Assembly: GCA_028551475.1 (NCBI GenBank)
Contig: CM052362.1
Coordinates: 22,922,021-22,986,020, forward strand
Reading direction: 5' to 3'
DNA from: Casuarina equisetifolia
Taxonomy: Eukaryota > Streptophyta > Magnoliopsida > Fagales > Casuarinaceae
DNA length: 64,000 bases
Positions 1 through 12,434 of this stretch are shown here, in pieces. The translations under genes were made by a program, and so were the position numbers. Position 1 is the stretch's first letter; each line of letters opens with the position of its first letter. Under the pieces are notes generated by a model. That model made no database searches and had not been told where the DNA came from. It worked only from the letters and a program-made list of their open reading frames with translations.

Positions 1-1008
1 TGAGAATCTCCATCCTTCGAATCCAAATTAAAGGCACAAGGGAAATAATGAACCGAACAAAGCATCATATATGCCCACTTTCAAAATGAAAGATTAACAG
101 AAAAAGGAAAAATGCTAGTTAAACCTACTTCAAAGGCCAACGAGTCTGTACAGCACATAGAGGTAAAATCTCTTTTTAAAAATCGGTGAATATTATTCAA
201 GTATGCAATTAATTCTTGGGGAAACTATTCCTGATAAATGATTAATTAGGTTCCTTTCAATATTCTTAAAAAATGTGCCACACCATTAGGGTCCATATCA
301 ACGGAAGCAAGCGCTTTCTAAATCACCATACCACGAGATATCAATGCCCTGTTTCTAGACCAGGAAGTAGTGAAAAAATAACTTTGGAGAACATATCTAA
401 TAAGGTGCACAATGTCATAACCACAGCAGGATTTATTATCCTTAAACCAGAAATTCCACCTGCAACACTACGTCTCTCAAATCATCCTAATTCCCTTGTA
501 GCAATATAGGATGCTTTCTCTTGTCTATTGATTAAAATGTTGCTAGTCCACTTGAATGAAAGGTTCTCCGGAAGCTTGCGGGTTTAAAAGACATTTATCT
601 TCATACCCCTGATCCTTTCTGATTGTGTCTATTTCAAGAATCGGAGTATCGCTTCAAGAAATAATTCCTCCAGTTGTTGCAACTTATGTATTCTGCAGTT
701 CACCGTACTAAGAACTTTTAGTTAATATCAATCTTGTCCAGATCTACTGATAATCTAAAATACTTAGTACTTTCCTTCCATTGATTCATTTAGAGAATAG
801 AAATCACTTGCAAATGATTTTTTTAAATGCAAAGTAACAAGATTCTGTGAGGTCACATGGAGAGTTCAATTCACTGCATGGAATAAACGTGGAGATAACT
901 TCAGTGAACACAGGGTTTTCCTTCGAGAGAAAAAGGTTGTGTTACTCTCACTATATTTACAGGGAACATAAAATCAGGCCAATCACAAATGAAAGAACAA
1001 ATCCATAC
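1..1008. other. Non-coding or unresolved 3' part of the OB-fold gene
   Basis: No exon could be supported in this stretch. It lies downstream (minus strand) of the last OB-fold exon I could place, which ends at a good donor at 1008/1007, so the remaining 3' exons and 3' UTR should be here or beyond the left edge. Short minus-strand open pieces exist but all meet stops quickly and none gives a convincing family match. Confidence 0.4.
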
Positions 1009-4000
1009 CATAAAGGGTCTATAAATCCAGCTTACTACATGAAGGTGGCTGGAACTTTTTGAGCAATAAAGTGGAGCGGTGTTTCCCTCAAATGTGGACC
1101 TGCATCATTTAAAAGCAGAAGTCATTCAATGCCGCTGCAGATTATTGGAACAGAGGAGAAAACATAATCTTCCATACCTGTACTCCAAATTCAGTGGAGA
1201 GCCACACAGCTGGCAGCCAGTGCAAATAAGATCGTCTACTAATCTGTCATCTCCAGTTCTATATATTCTCCGGCTGAGAAACATGTTTTCATTCTCAGAA
1301 TGAACAAGAGCTTTCTGGACAAATGGCAGAAAAATTTCACCAACTGATGCATGGAAAAAGGCCTTGCAGGAGTTGGTTAGAGATGATACTTCTGAAAGGG
1401 AAACACAATCCTGAGATTTTCTATCTTCTATCACCTTCCAGTTTCTCCAAAAATGGCTCTTTTTCTGTCAAGTTGTACAGTAACTCGTTTAAAGATTTAG
1501 AATGATGCAGTCATACATGAAGGCCAGATATAAGAATTGAGGAAGCAAATACAATTGAAGCAAATAAATAGTCTACATGAAATAGAAAAGTGGATAAGCT
1601 TTCTCATCGACATTCCAAACAACTCAAGGTTTTGAATTTATAAGCATTTAATATGATGGCATGATCCCCCAAATGAAACCAGTAGCTGTCAATTGTAGAG
1701 ATGACACTGACAGCATGCAGAATGTTTCCCTTAAATGCTAACAGAAAGCTATTTCTAATGGAGGAAGTTGCATTGCTAGAAAATGGGGGCGTGTTTCGAT
1801 AGTAAGACATGATAAAGACATATTATACGACCAGAAATTAAACATGAATTCAAGAAGCAAAGACCAAAACTGAAACTATACCGACTCCGCATACTGTAAT
1901 AGTTAAGTGAAGTGAATACTAGGAAAAGGAGACAAGCATAGAAAACAGAACCACAAAACAAGCAAGCATATACAGAAATTAAACCAGAAATGATGGGCAT
2001 ATTTACAAGTATGCAATAGAAATCAGTTGCATGCAGCCCAACAAATATTCATAATCAAAAAAAAGAGTAAGTTGCATCTACGCCCAACTGCAACAGTTAG
2101 ACATTATCAGACCATGATATAAGAGTACAATAAGTTGGAAAGTTAGAAACTTTAGGAGCGTAAAGAGATTACTTGATAACCGTGCGCATCAATATTGTAA
2201 AGAGCGGATCTAGTATGCTGCACCCATTCTATCACCTTCCTAAGCTTTTCCTTTGTTCTTATCCCAACTCTACAATTTGCTACTAAGTCACCAACATACA
2301 AATATGTAAACATATTACCTTAGATCCCCTTCATTTTAACTCAATAAACTTCATACAAACAACGAACGCCTGTGCCTAGGTGCGAAAATTCAATATTAGT
2401 TAAATTTTAGGCAGGTGGCTTAAGTAGAATGATGCATTACACTCATTATATCAAATCGTCTCAAAAAGGTAAATAGCAAGCAATTTGTGTGGAACCTTCC
2501 AAAATCTCTAAGCAAGTAAAACTAAATGATATACCATTTGAGAAAAGTGGTTCATGAGGGTGGATTAAACATTGTAACGTTGAGCACTGAACGGTTCTTG
2601 CCTCCACAATAACTCCAAATTTTGTAATCTTGACATCTGTTGAACAAAAAGATCTTGAAAGCCAAAATTTAATAACATTAAGAGATTTATAACGGTAGAA
2701 CAATTCAGAAATCACTTTCAAACTAAAATACCCTTAACAAAGATAGATGAAGAGAACAAGTCCAACAAAATGGAAATTTTAATGTGGATTCGATACCAGG
2801 CTACAATTTGCAGAATAAGATCCATAAACACAGTACAATGAAGACACCATAGAACCTGAAGCTCTAGGAAACTTCAAAGCCTTATGCTCATCCACACTGA
2901 AAGGAGAGGAACTTGAAACGAGATTTCCAGCCGAAAGATGTAATTAAATGCAAAGCAATGAGTCTTCTATGTATTATGGAAAAATAGTCAATCCAGAATC
3001 AAATAGCCATAAACATAAAAATTGTTGCATATGTAAACGCAGTAGGTTAAAAGAATCTGGAGGCTACAAAACTCCAGCATATGAAAAATAAACCAAACTA
3101 TACTAGAACAGATAAAGCCCCTCCAAAACTATCATTGAAGAACACCAATACTCCATCAGTGTAACCCTTTTATGTTTTTCCTTTATTGTAAAAGGTGCAA
3201 ACTCCATCAATGTCACGCTACATTATTATCAACAACCACACGGGAGCAAATGAGGCCATGGGTTACTGCTTGCGCCAAATACAGGAAAATGCCCACCTAC
3301 AGCTGAAGTTCATAGCTTTCATAACTCTAGATATGTACTGCAAAAGCTTCAAATGTCTTCATACGGTCATGCAAGTGTTAGTAACATGAACTTGTTAGAG
3401 AAAGATCCAAGCTTTGAATCATTGACAGCATACATACCAGCTTCTTCACTAGAACTCGCCACCTCCAACGTCACTTGCCTTCTCACCACATGCACAAGCC
3501 ATGAGCCAGCCACGTATGGATACATTTGATGACCTTGAAAAACGTGCCAAGCCAAAGATGTATCATGCCAACCTTATCTTTATGTTATCTTGTACATTAG
3601 GAAGCATGCCAACTCTTCCTATAAATAGGGTCTAAACACCCTGCTACATCTTTATATAAAATGCAGCATATTCATACAATGACTGTTTTTGAATGATTGT
3701 ACAAGAGTATCTTAGGTCCTATTTATAGGAAGAGTTGGCATACTTCCTAATGTAACAAGATAACATAAAGATAAGGTCGACATGATACATCTTTGGCTTG
3801 GCACGTTTTTTAAGGTCATCAAATTTATCCATACATGGCTGGCTCATGGCTTGTGCATGGGTGAGAAGGCGAGTGAGATTGGAGGTGGCAAGCTCTAGTA
3901 AATAAGCTGGTATGTGTGCTGTCAAGGATTCAAAGCTTGATCTTTCTCTAACAAGCTTTGAATCCTTGACAGCACACAACGTTAGAGAAAGATCCAAGCT

Positions 4001-5198
4001 TTGAATCCTTGACAACACACATACCATGAGGAAAATCAGAGTTTGTTGCATTGTTCAACATCGCAGCAGAGTTTAATTTGAGTTTATGACCTTCTGTAGT
4101 TTAGACAAAACTGAACCAAAGAAGCAATATGCCTATAGCATAAGATATAAAAGAGATAATACTAGAGCGAAAACATAAGCAAGAGAAATAGATTTAGTAT
4201 AAATAACTTAAATATAAATAAGTATAAAGCAAACATAATGACATCATAGGTAGTTTGGAAATCATAATCACAGGGTCTAAACACCCTGCTACATCTTTAT
4301 ACAAAATGCAGAATACTCATACAACGATTGTTTTTGAATGATTGTACAGGAGTGTCTTAGGTCCTATTTATAAGAAGAGTGGGCACACTTCCTAATGTAA
4401 CAAGATAACATAAAGATAAGGTCGGCATGATACATCTTTGGCTTGGCACGCTTTTCAAGGTCATCAAATGTATCCGTACGTGGCTGGCTCGTGGCTTGTG
4501 CATGCGGTGAGAAGGCAAATGAGGTTGGAGGTGTGGCGAGTTCTAGTGGAGAAGCTGGTATGTGTGCTGTCAAGGATTCAAAGCTTGGATCTTTCTCTAA
4601 CATAACTCACCGAAAATGTGTTCTGTGGCACCTCTCATCTGTATCATCAATATCAGTTCGAATTATCAAATCTGTTAAACCCTTACTCATGTGAAATATA
4701 CTGTTTGCATACGCTTTGTGCACACCTCTCACCTGTATCATTTGTATCACGTCCAATTAGCGGATCATAACAAGAAATGGGCAAAATATTTTCATTGCAC
4801 ACGAGCTGCGACGGTTCGGACGAGTCTTAAGGGTTTAAAAAAAAATTGAAAGGGGGGCTCACTTTGCAAAAGTATAATTCCACCAGCAACTGCCATCGAT
4901 GCCATTTGCTTCTGCCATAAGGACACCGAAAAAAATGTTCGCGTGTTATCACCGACTTGAATGTCCGTCCTTACTACCTCTCCGCCATTCGACAGCTTAT
5001 ACTGCACAAAACAATCGATTACGATTAGGGAGAAAAAAAAATCCTTTGACAAATCAAAACACATACACACGGATAATGAGAGACCTGAACAGGCGTGGAC
5101 CGGTGGACGAAAACCAGAAGCTGAGCGAAATCATCGACGTGAACAGCCGCGTCGCAGAGGTCGATGAGAGGCCCGTACCAACCGATCGCCGATGTCAT
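1009..5198 (-). CDS. OB-fold nucleic-acid-binding protein, six exons found, 3' end missing
   Basis: Exons on the minus strand: 5198-5085, 5001-4863, 2636-2535, 2279-2173, 1464-1178, 1099-1009. Every internal boundary is GT-AG and the phases join without a stop, giving about 280 residues from ATG 5198. The N-terminus reads MTSAIGWYGPLIDLCDAA. Exons 2-3 give a beta-rich OB-like stretch (FFSVSLWQKQMASMAVAGG, then VKITKFGVIVEARTVQ). Exon 5 carries a CTGCQLCGSP pair and exon 6 a PLYC, which could form a four-cysteine zinc site. From recall this matches plant proteins annotated as nucleic acid-binding OB-fold-like; resemblance to the C-terminal half of shieldin subunit SHLD2 is only a guess. Role inferred: single-strand nucleic acid binding. 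Intron 2 (4862-2637) is swollen by repeats. I could not find the exons after 1009, so the gene may continue left of the window or be decayed at its 3' end. Confidence 0.6.
3393..4026. repeat. Inverted pair of LTR-like repeats with a partial third end
   Basis: The stretch starting tgttagagaaagatcc at 3393 runs on the plus strand to about 3638. It then meets an inverted relative that reads on the minus strand and ends with ctctaaca at 3953. A further partial copy of the same end lies at 3954-4026. Each arm carries a TATA-like ctataaatagg and a TGTTAG start, as in the promoter end of a plant LTR. The layout is head-to-head, so the transcript could fold back. It sits inside intron 2 of the OB-fold gene. 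No protein-coding interior is left. Confidence 0.6.
4272..4602 (-). repeat. Third LTR-like copy, minus orientation
   Basis: This is the most complete copy of the repeat seen at 3393-3953. On the minus strand it starts tgttagagaaagatcc at 4602, passes a cttataaatagg TATA-like site and ends near gggtctaaac at about 4273. Same family and same intron as the inverted pair, with about 250 bp of unrelated sequence between. It may be a TRIM or solo LTR; no clear target-site duplication was found. Confidence 0.55.
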
Positions 5199-6129
5199 CG
5201 CTCCACGATTGGACGGTTGTTTGTTCTTTCATCTTTTTGGCGCGGAAACAATCGATTAGGTTTTGAGACGGAGCGCTTCAAGACGGGCTGGCTGTAGACA
5301 GGGCCCAAGCCTATCTTGCAAGGGAAGTTGATGGCCTGCGGATAAACTAGCCGTTGTACTGAAGTAGTAGATCAACACTTCAAACGTGTAGCGGTTAAAG
5401 CAAAGGGTAAGAAGAGTACGCCTAGGGCCTCCTTGCGTATGGCACACCATTTAGAAACTTCCAATTTGAAGCTTGATATCATGTTTTCTTAGACGAAAAT
5501 TTAAATTTCCCAAATTTAAAATTAAGAGATCTTAGATAATACTTGCTGGTAGAATTAATTGAGCACGAAGGAAAGCCATGAAACACTTCATAAGAGAATT
5601 AAACTTCATTTCACTGTCACGAAAAACAAGCATGTTATTTCAATTGGGTACAACAGTACAAGATACACAAATGCAGCATACCAGATCGAGTAATTCTAAA
5701 CCTTGCCACCCAAAATCAAAAATCTATTGGGTTGCAGTCGACAGGGCAAATAGAGAAGTAGGGCAATTAGCTTTGAAGCCCAAAGATCTAGACGACGGCT
5801 GGTGGTAACCACGAAATATTCGAATGGGAACTGGCCTACAAAAACAAGGGCCTATTCCAGCGAGCAGCCTCTGTACAAAAAAGCCACCAACAAGACCTCC
5901 ACCGTCATCTTCACCTACCACCAGATGTTTTAGCATTATATTATTCATAGGGCACAAAAGGGACTTAAAACCATGATATTTTCCCTTCTAGAACTCTATT
6001 TGAACTATACACTACTTTCGTATCTACAACAGAGCTTGCCTATGCCATACAAAGCTCTGTTATCTTCATCCCGTGTACGTCTCCTCAAGTTTCAATATTC
6101 GGTCCGGAGCTTCTAAACACCCAACCAAA
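5199..6129. other. Spacer: 5' flank of the OB-fold gene and 3' flank of DIS3L2
   Basis: Both neighbours read leftward, so this 0.9 kb should hold the OB-fold promoter (near 5200-5500) and the DIS3L2 3' UTR (below 6130). Small minus-strand open frames at 5256-5450 and 5724-5957 show no recognisable family and are probably chance. No repeat or RNA gene seen. Confidence 0.4.
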
Positions 6130-9100
6130 TCACTTCAAGTATGAGCTCATGTACAGCTTCACCGTAATTTCAATGGGGCCATCATCGCCACCCACTGCAT
6201 GAAGGGATACGGGAATTGATGAAAGGGCACGCAGAGTAAGAGGGAAAACGCCAGGATCAACTTCAGTATTTATAACATCAGATTTGCAGACGGGATCCAG
6301 ATTCTGAGAAACAAAACCAGCATCTCCTACTTGTTCATTGGAATTTCCTCCAAACACCTCCAGTCCAACGTCCAAATCATGTGGACTTACAACAAATGCA
6401 ACATCTTCAAGTGCCTTTCTGCCAGGGCTACTCCTTCTGGCTGAGCGTTTGTTAGGACACAAACTAAGCACCAATGTGGACGTTGCCTCAAGCCATTCTA
6501 CAGCCAAGCTTTCAACTTCATCATAATATAGCCGCCTCTCTATCTGAAAGCATGAAGGCATAATCATAAGAAATAGATGCAAAGCACAAAACTAAAAAGG
6601 GGGAGGAAGAAAGAGATATGAATAGATGTGTTGTGTAGACGGGGGAGGAAAAAGAGAGAGTGGTTTCATTCCATAAACGCATTGGAAATTAGGAGTCACT
6701 TACAGCTAGCTTTTCAATATAAACGGACATGAATTTTGGCCCAATACGCAATACTCTTGCTTCTGAAAATAAAATCTGCAGAACAATAGATAGGCCAAAC
6801 ATGATCACAAATCATAAAAATATTAAAGCATGAACAGAGCAAAGGGAGCTATTTTCCAAGTCAGTACATAACTAACTCAACTTTTCAGACAGCTTATTTC
6901 TGTTCAATTCATATTAACTTCTATTCAATAACTTCAAATCTGGAACCTAACTTCACCACGATAACTCTAAAGTCCAGTATAAGACTCATAAAGTGATTTA
7001 AGGCTATAAACATTACAAAATAAGGATGCCTAATTGTAGCACTCCCGTCAATGATTAGAATCTACATCATGTTGGAATTTAATTTATAGATAAGAAACAC
7101 CACAATTTGAGTATATAATATGATGTCTGTAGTATACAGAGTCTATATGACAGCAGGATCCATGGACAAGCTAAGCTGAAAGGCAGAAGGCAGAAGGCAA
7201 AAGGCAAAAGCAGACACAGAGAACACATCACAAAACAACATGCTCTGGCCAGGAAAATCTAACTAAAATTTTGACGGCAAATACAATACATCAGTTAGTA
7301 AAAGGATTAAAAAGGTTGCAAAACACAAGCCAAAGCAGGTATAACAGATACCTCTCTTTTCTTTAGCATCACCCACATGCAGAGTTTATCACAGGCATCT
7401 TTGACATTTCTACTTGCCAACTTTCTCTTATTGCAATAAGCAGCAACATCTGAAAGTAACTTAGCACTGGGGACTCCATGCTTCTGTGCTGCAACCGAAA
7501 ATGCTTCCTTACCTTCCAGGGACTCAGCAACCACTCTATCAAACCGAATGCCACTGAAACATCCTTTTGCCACTTCCTTTTCCCTGCTAAGTATTTGCGA
7601 TCCTTCTTGATATTTCAAATACAACTCCTCAGCTTCCATGACTGCAGCCAGTGTCCGGTGTACAACAATATCAGGATAGCGGCGCAGTGGTGAAGTAAAA
7701 TGGGTGTAGAAAGGAATAGCCAGTGCATAATGACCCCAATCCTTTTCACTGTCTTTTATATCTCCGCTACAAAAGTATGTAGCCAACTGCATTGGCCTTA
7801 AAGCATTCGAGATAAGAATATCAAACCGCACAGTATCATCCTTTAGCTTTTCCTTGATCTGCTGTAGCGACTGATTGAACCGGCCAGAAGAAGAAGCATC
7901 CAATTCCAGACCATATTTGGAACAAAATGCTTCAAACTCTCTGAGCTTCCGCTTGTTAGGTTCAGGATGCCTCCGCAGCAATGCACTATCAGGGAAAGCT
8001 CTAGAAATAATTTCAGCAGCTGTCCTATTTGCCAAAACCATGAGCTCCTCAATCAGAAAGTTTGACTCCTTCCTTCCACAAAGCAGAATATCATGCGGAT
8101 TACCATAATCATCAAATTGAAAAACACCTTTGCCGTTTTCCATCCATAAAGCCCCATCACTAAATCTCTTCTCCTTCAAAATTTTGGAAATTTCATAGAG
8201 GCTTTGGACAGATCTAATTACATCAGACCACTTGAAATGGCCATGCAACTGGGGATAGCCATTTTCAGAAATATTAGAAATATCTGCATTCAGCAGTCCA
8301 TCAATAATGTCCTGAGCTTGTTCATATGAAAGTTTGCAACAAGAGTGGATCACAGTACGACCTATCCAGCGATCTACCACATCCCCATCACAGTTTATGT
8401 CCAAGAAAATAGAAAATGCAAGTCTATCTACTCCAGGATTGAGTGAAGCTAGATTCTCAGAAAGAAGTGGCGGCAACATTGGTAATTTAAGGTTCAACAT
8501 GTAGACACTTCTTGAACGAATCTGAGCTTCTACGTCTAAAGCTGTGTCAGGTAAAACAAAATATGACACATCAGCAATGTGGACTCCTACTCTGAAACTG
8601 TCATTGGACAATTTTTCAACAGAGATAGCATCATCGAGATCGGTTGCAGTGGAAGGGTCGATAGTAAATACACACAAATTTCTAAGATCTTGTCTACTTT
8701 GCAGTTCATCAGGTGGCAACTCCCAAGGAAACTGTGGAATGCTTGACAGAAGTTCAGGTGCAAATTCAGATGAACGGATTGCATTTTCAAATAAAATTGC
8801 ATTTCTTTGGGGCTCTAATTCACTGCCCCGTCCAAAACTATACAGTATACGTGCTTGTGGAAGAGGACTTCCTTCATCCCAATCATCAAATTGTGCAGCT
8901 ACCAACTCCATTTCAACAGTCGAATCACCCTTCTCCAATCTTTCCCTGATACAATCTGGCAACCCCTTGACCAAGACAATCATTTTAGGAAATTTTGGGT
9001 CAGTTGGTGTCAAGTGAATATATTCACAATCTGATACTGATAATGAAGTCTTGTTCTTCTTTGCATCTTTTCTGCAGAACTCCCGGTAAGAAAACCACGG

Positions 9101-12100
9101 TTTAACATTAAGATAACCAACAATAGCATTTCGACGAGGAGACCTCTCAATTATGGCAACAATTTTGCCAGTAGGGCGTTTTGATGGGAATGAACTAATC
9201 AAACCACACATTCTCCCCACTGCACTGATAACTTCATTTTGCCCACTGGAAGAATCTACATGCAAAGAATCTGAAACAGGAGGGCAATTTCCATCAACCA
9301 TATTACAAATAGGGTCACATTGAACATTTTCATCCATAAAAGAATCATCCCCACCAGACAATTCCTTCTCAGCTATGTCACAACTTGTCTTATGTAAATA
9401 CTCACAATCCGCATCTATCTTACTTTTATTCTTATAGCTATCATCAGCAATATCACTATCTTCCAGGAGCAAGCTACCATCTTCCAATAGTTGAGGATTG
9501 CTGCCTACATCAGTTGACCCTTTCATCCTGGTCCACAATGACAAAGGTTCGACCTTAACTACAACAATGTCTCCTTCAACCTACACAAAAAAAAAAAAAA
9601 AAAACTATGTCAGAGCAGTTATATTCGTTATGGTCCAGCTAAAAAAGTAATGAACGAGGGAAAAACACTTGAGAGGACGTTTTATCTTAGTCTAGCAGCA
9701 GTTACATTCAATAAGAGTGCTATTTCACACAACTTGCAGGACTATGCTTGTTTCCAAATAGAACAAAAGCATATCAACAACCTCCCTTCAAAAAGCATGT
9801 AGCATAAGAATATGATTGGAATATGGTAAAACCAATATCCAATTGCTTCATTATAGTCAAGTTGGGGAAGGATCAATGGGCGAGGACTGAAAGGGAGACG
9901 GAGACATCATAGCATAAAATGCACAATCCAGACTTACAGCTCTATTCTGGGAAGGAATTCCACTTATTAGAAGATCCGTTGGTACCCCATCAATTTTGCA
10001 ATAACCCTACAAGTAAAACAACAAAGCATTGCACATCATTATTGAGGAATCATATATACAAGACAACTCAAAGAAAACTTAAAATCATATTTTTTCTTCA
10101 AGAACAATGTAACAAACCTCAAATTTATTGTAAGCATTGACTCGAAACAAAGCTTTGAAAGCATCCCCTTTCTGAAACAGCAAATAACAAATGAGACAAC
10201 ATTTTTCCATTCCCCAGCAACACATTAGCAAATGTTCAGACATAAATTAGACATCAAGAAACGTTTTCAGACTGACCTTTAATGCCCGATTAACAGCCTC
10301 CAAGGACCAGTGTGGATCAAAATATTTTTTTTGAGAGGCCTCAACACGAGGCAAAGGAAACAGATCCTTGTTTGTAAGCAATCCTCCACTAGCAAGTGGC
10401 TCAGGACAAGATTGTGAAATCACTCTTCCACCAAAATCAGATACATTCTGGTGTAAGGTTTTTTGTGGGTCTACGGAATCCACTTGTTCACAAATATGCA
10501 TTGTGGGCATTGAATGGAAACCAACGGCTGGTACTTCACTTACTCCATGATCATTTGAATGACATATGAAATCTCCCTGCTGCTTTGATGACGAACTACT
10601 CAAGGACGCAGTTACATGAGTAAACGTTCTACCATCCCCCACATACTCTAATGCTTCCCCACGCATTCCATTCACTGTACCCCAAGAAGCTAAAAGATAA
10701 GGACAAAATGCAAGAATATGACAGTCAATGCAGAGAGGTTGAATATTTTATCACAACCTCATGTAGGAGCAGAGATAGAATCCTATTTGAAAAGAGCATC
10801 CTAACATCCACTCAAGTCATTGTTGTCAGGTGGATCCAAAAAATAGGGCTTCTGGTTGTAACCCAGAAATAATTCATATATATATTTCACAGAAACATGA
10901 AAAAGTAGATAATAAATAAGCAGCAAGGTGCCAAAATACGGATATTGCTTCCAAAATTTTGCCTAGACAAGATATGCCTATTGCACAGGGTGATAATCAG
11001 AGCATAAAAAGTAACTTGAGTTAAACCACACTAAGCAGGGATTAATGTGGTATGAAGTGGCATAAGATAGAAGTACATTAGGATGCTAATTGCTTAGCAA
11101 AAGCTACAAGGCTATATATTTAAGGCTTGAAGGAAACCAGCTAACCAACTATGAAAGTCTCTTAGAATTGCTCCACACTAGAACATTAGGGAAATATCAT
11201 GCATGTCGTTGGGAGACACATATTCACAGCTTCAAGGAAACCAATCAATGTCATGTTAAAGTGTTGACAGTCGTACAATAGACCTGGGATTGAACCTCAT
11301 CTTCAACTATAAAGACTATGTTTACAAATGGAAAGAGCTGTTTAGCGCAGGTTTTAAATAATAATAAGGGAAACTTACACTATACCCGCCTGGGTTTGTT
11401 GAGATCAAATTTTCAATCCATATTTTAAAAAATTTCACCCTACCCACCTGAGTTGTAACTGTACTATCTTTTAGTACATGAGTTTAGTTCATACACATTG
11501 TAATGAGCATGCTAAGGTGTTTTTGAGCTTTCATTTCCAACTACATGTCTTACAAATTTTAACATTTTTGAGATGATAAAATATAAAAATGATGTGACGT
11601 CAATAAATCATATGCTTGCACATTTAACTTGATGAAAGACATAGATGACTAAAGAATAATTAATCCTTTTTATTCTACAATAAAAATGCAATTAAATTTT
11701 CCAATTTTGACAAAACCCAAAACTTAAATGTCAAAAGAAAAGTATATCCGTAATCATGGCAAGAACATGCAACTTGTTTAAATCAAAGCATCTCTGAAAT
11801 CTTTGACACTCGCGAAATTTCCCAAAATTCTACCTAAGACAATCATCACAATCCCAGTAATAAAGCTCAAACCGCATTAACAGTACAGGAAAGTAAAAAC
11901 CTTTCAACCAGAAGCGAATCTCAGAGCGGAAACCTCAAAATCCAGTTATAAATTAGCCAAAATACAAGAAACAAAAATTTAAAATAAAAAAATAAATAAC
12001 CTGGACAGGGCGGGGTTTGCTTGGATCGGCGACCGGATCGACGCTTCTTCTTCTTGTCCTTGTCGCCATCACAATTCGCAGCAGATGTTTCAACCACAGG

Positions 12101-12121
12101 TTGCTGAACGACGCCCCTCAT
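6130..12121 (-). CDS. DIS3L2: DIS3-like exonuclease 2 (RNB-domain 3'-5' exoribonuclease)
   Basis: Seven exons: 12121-12001, 10689-10277, 10171-10118, 10006-9938, 9580-7352, 6775-6704, 6543-6130. All introns are GT-AG; the joined frame is 3372 nt, 1123 aa, no stop. It removes nucleotides from RNA 3' ends in the cytoplasm independently of the exosome; the Arabidopsis member is SOV. Order: basic Lys/Arg-rich N-terminus, cold-shock-like OB region (exons 2-5, with DPHWSLEAVNRALKKGDAF and VPTDLLISGIPSQNRAVEGD), RNB catalytic domain from about residue 520 with DPSTATDLDDA (about 527-537) holding the metal-binding aspartates, then a C-terminal S1-like part (GPKFMSVYIEKLA). No PIN domain, which separates it from DIS3/RRP44. 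Length suits plant DIS3L2 (about 1050-1130 aa). Looks functional. Intron 1 (10690-12000) is AT-rich. Confidence 0.92.
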
Positions 12122-12424
12122 AATTTAACGATACAATCAATTTGCCCAACTCCAAAAAAAACAAAAAAACAAAAAAAAGCCTAACGAATAAAACGAATGA
12201 GAAAATGAAAAATTCGAAAGCCTAAATAGATCAGAAAAAACAGAGATAAAATCCGGGCATCCTCCGATTGTTTAAAAAATATACCGGAAGAAACCAATAG
12301 TACAAGAACTAACAAAGAGAATACGAATAGAAAGAGAAGAAAGGTCAAGAAGCAAACGAAGAAGAAAAAGAAGGAGGCGAAGAAAAAAAAAAAAAAGGAA
12401 ACAGAGGAAGAGAAAGAACGACGA

Positions 12425-12433
12425 TTTTATATA
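12425..12433 (-). promoter_or_regulatory. Candidate TATA box of DIS3L2
   Basis: The minus strand reads tatataaaa here, about 305 bp upstream of the ATG at 12121. The stretch between is purine-rich on the plus strand (pyrimidine-rich on the transcribed-sense minus strand), as is usual in plant 5' UTRs. Position and sequence fit a core promoter, but no transcript evidence is available. Confidence 0.4.
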
Positions 12434-12434
12434 C

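Noticed and set aside
273..509. 78-codon plus-strand open frame
   Set aside because: Antisense to the expected 3' part of the OB-fold gene; no family signal.
8544..9017. 157-codon plus-strand open frame
   Set aside because: Exactly antisense to the DIS3L2 RNB exon; a frame shadow.
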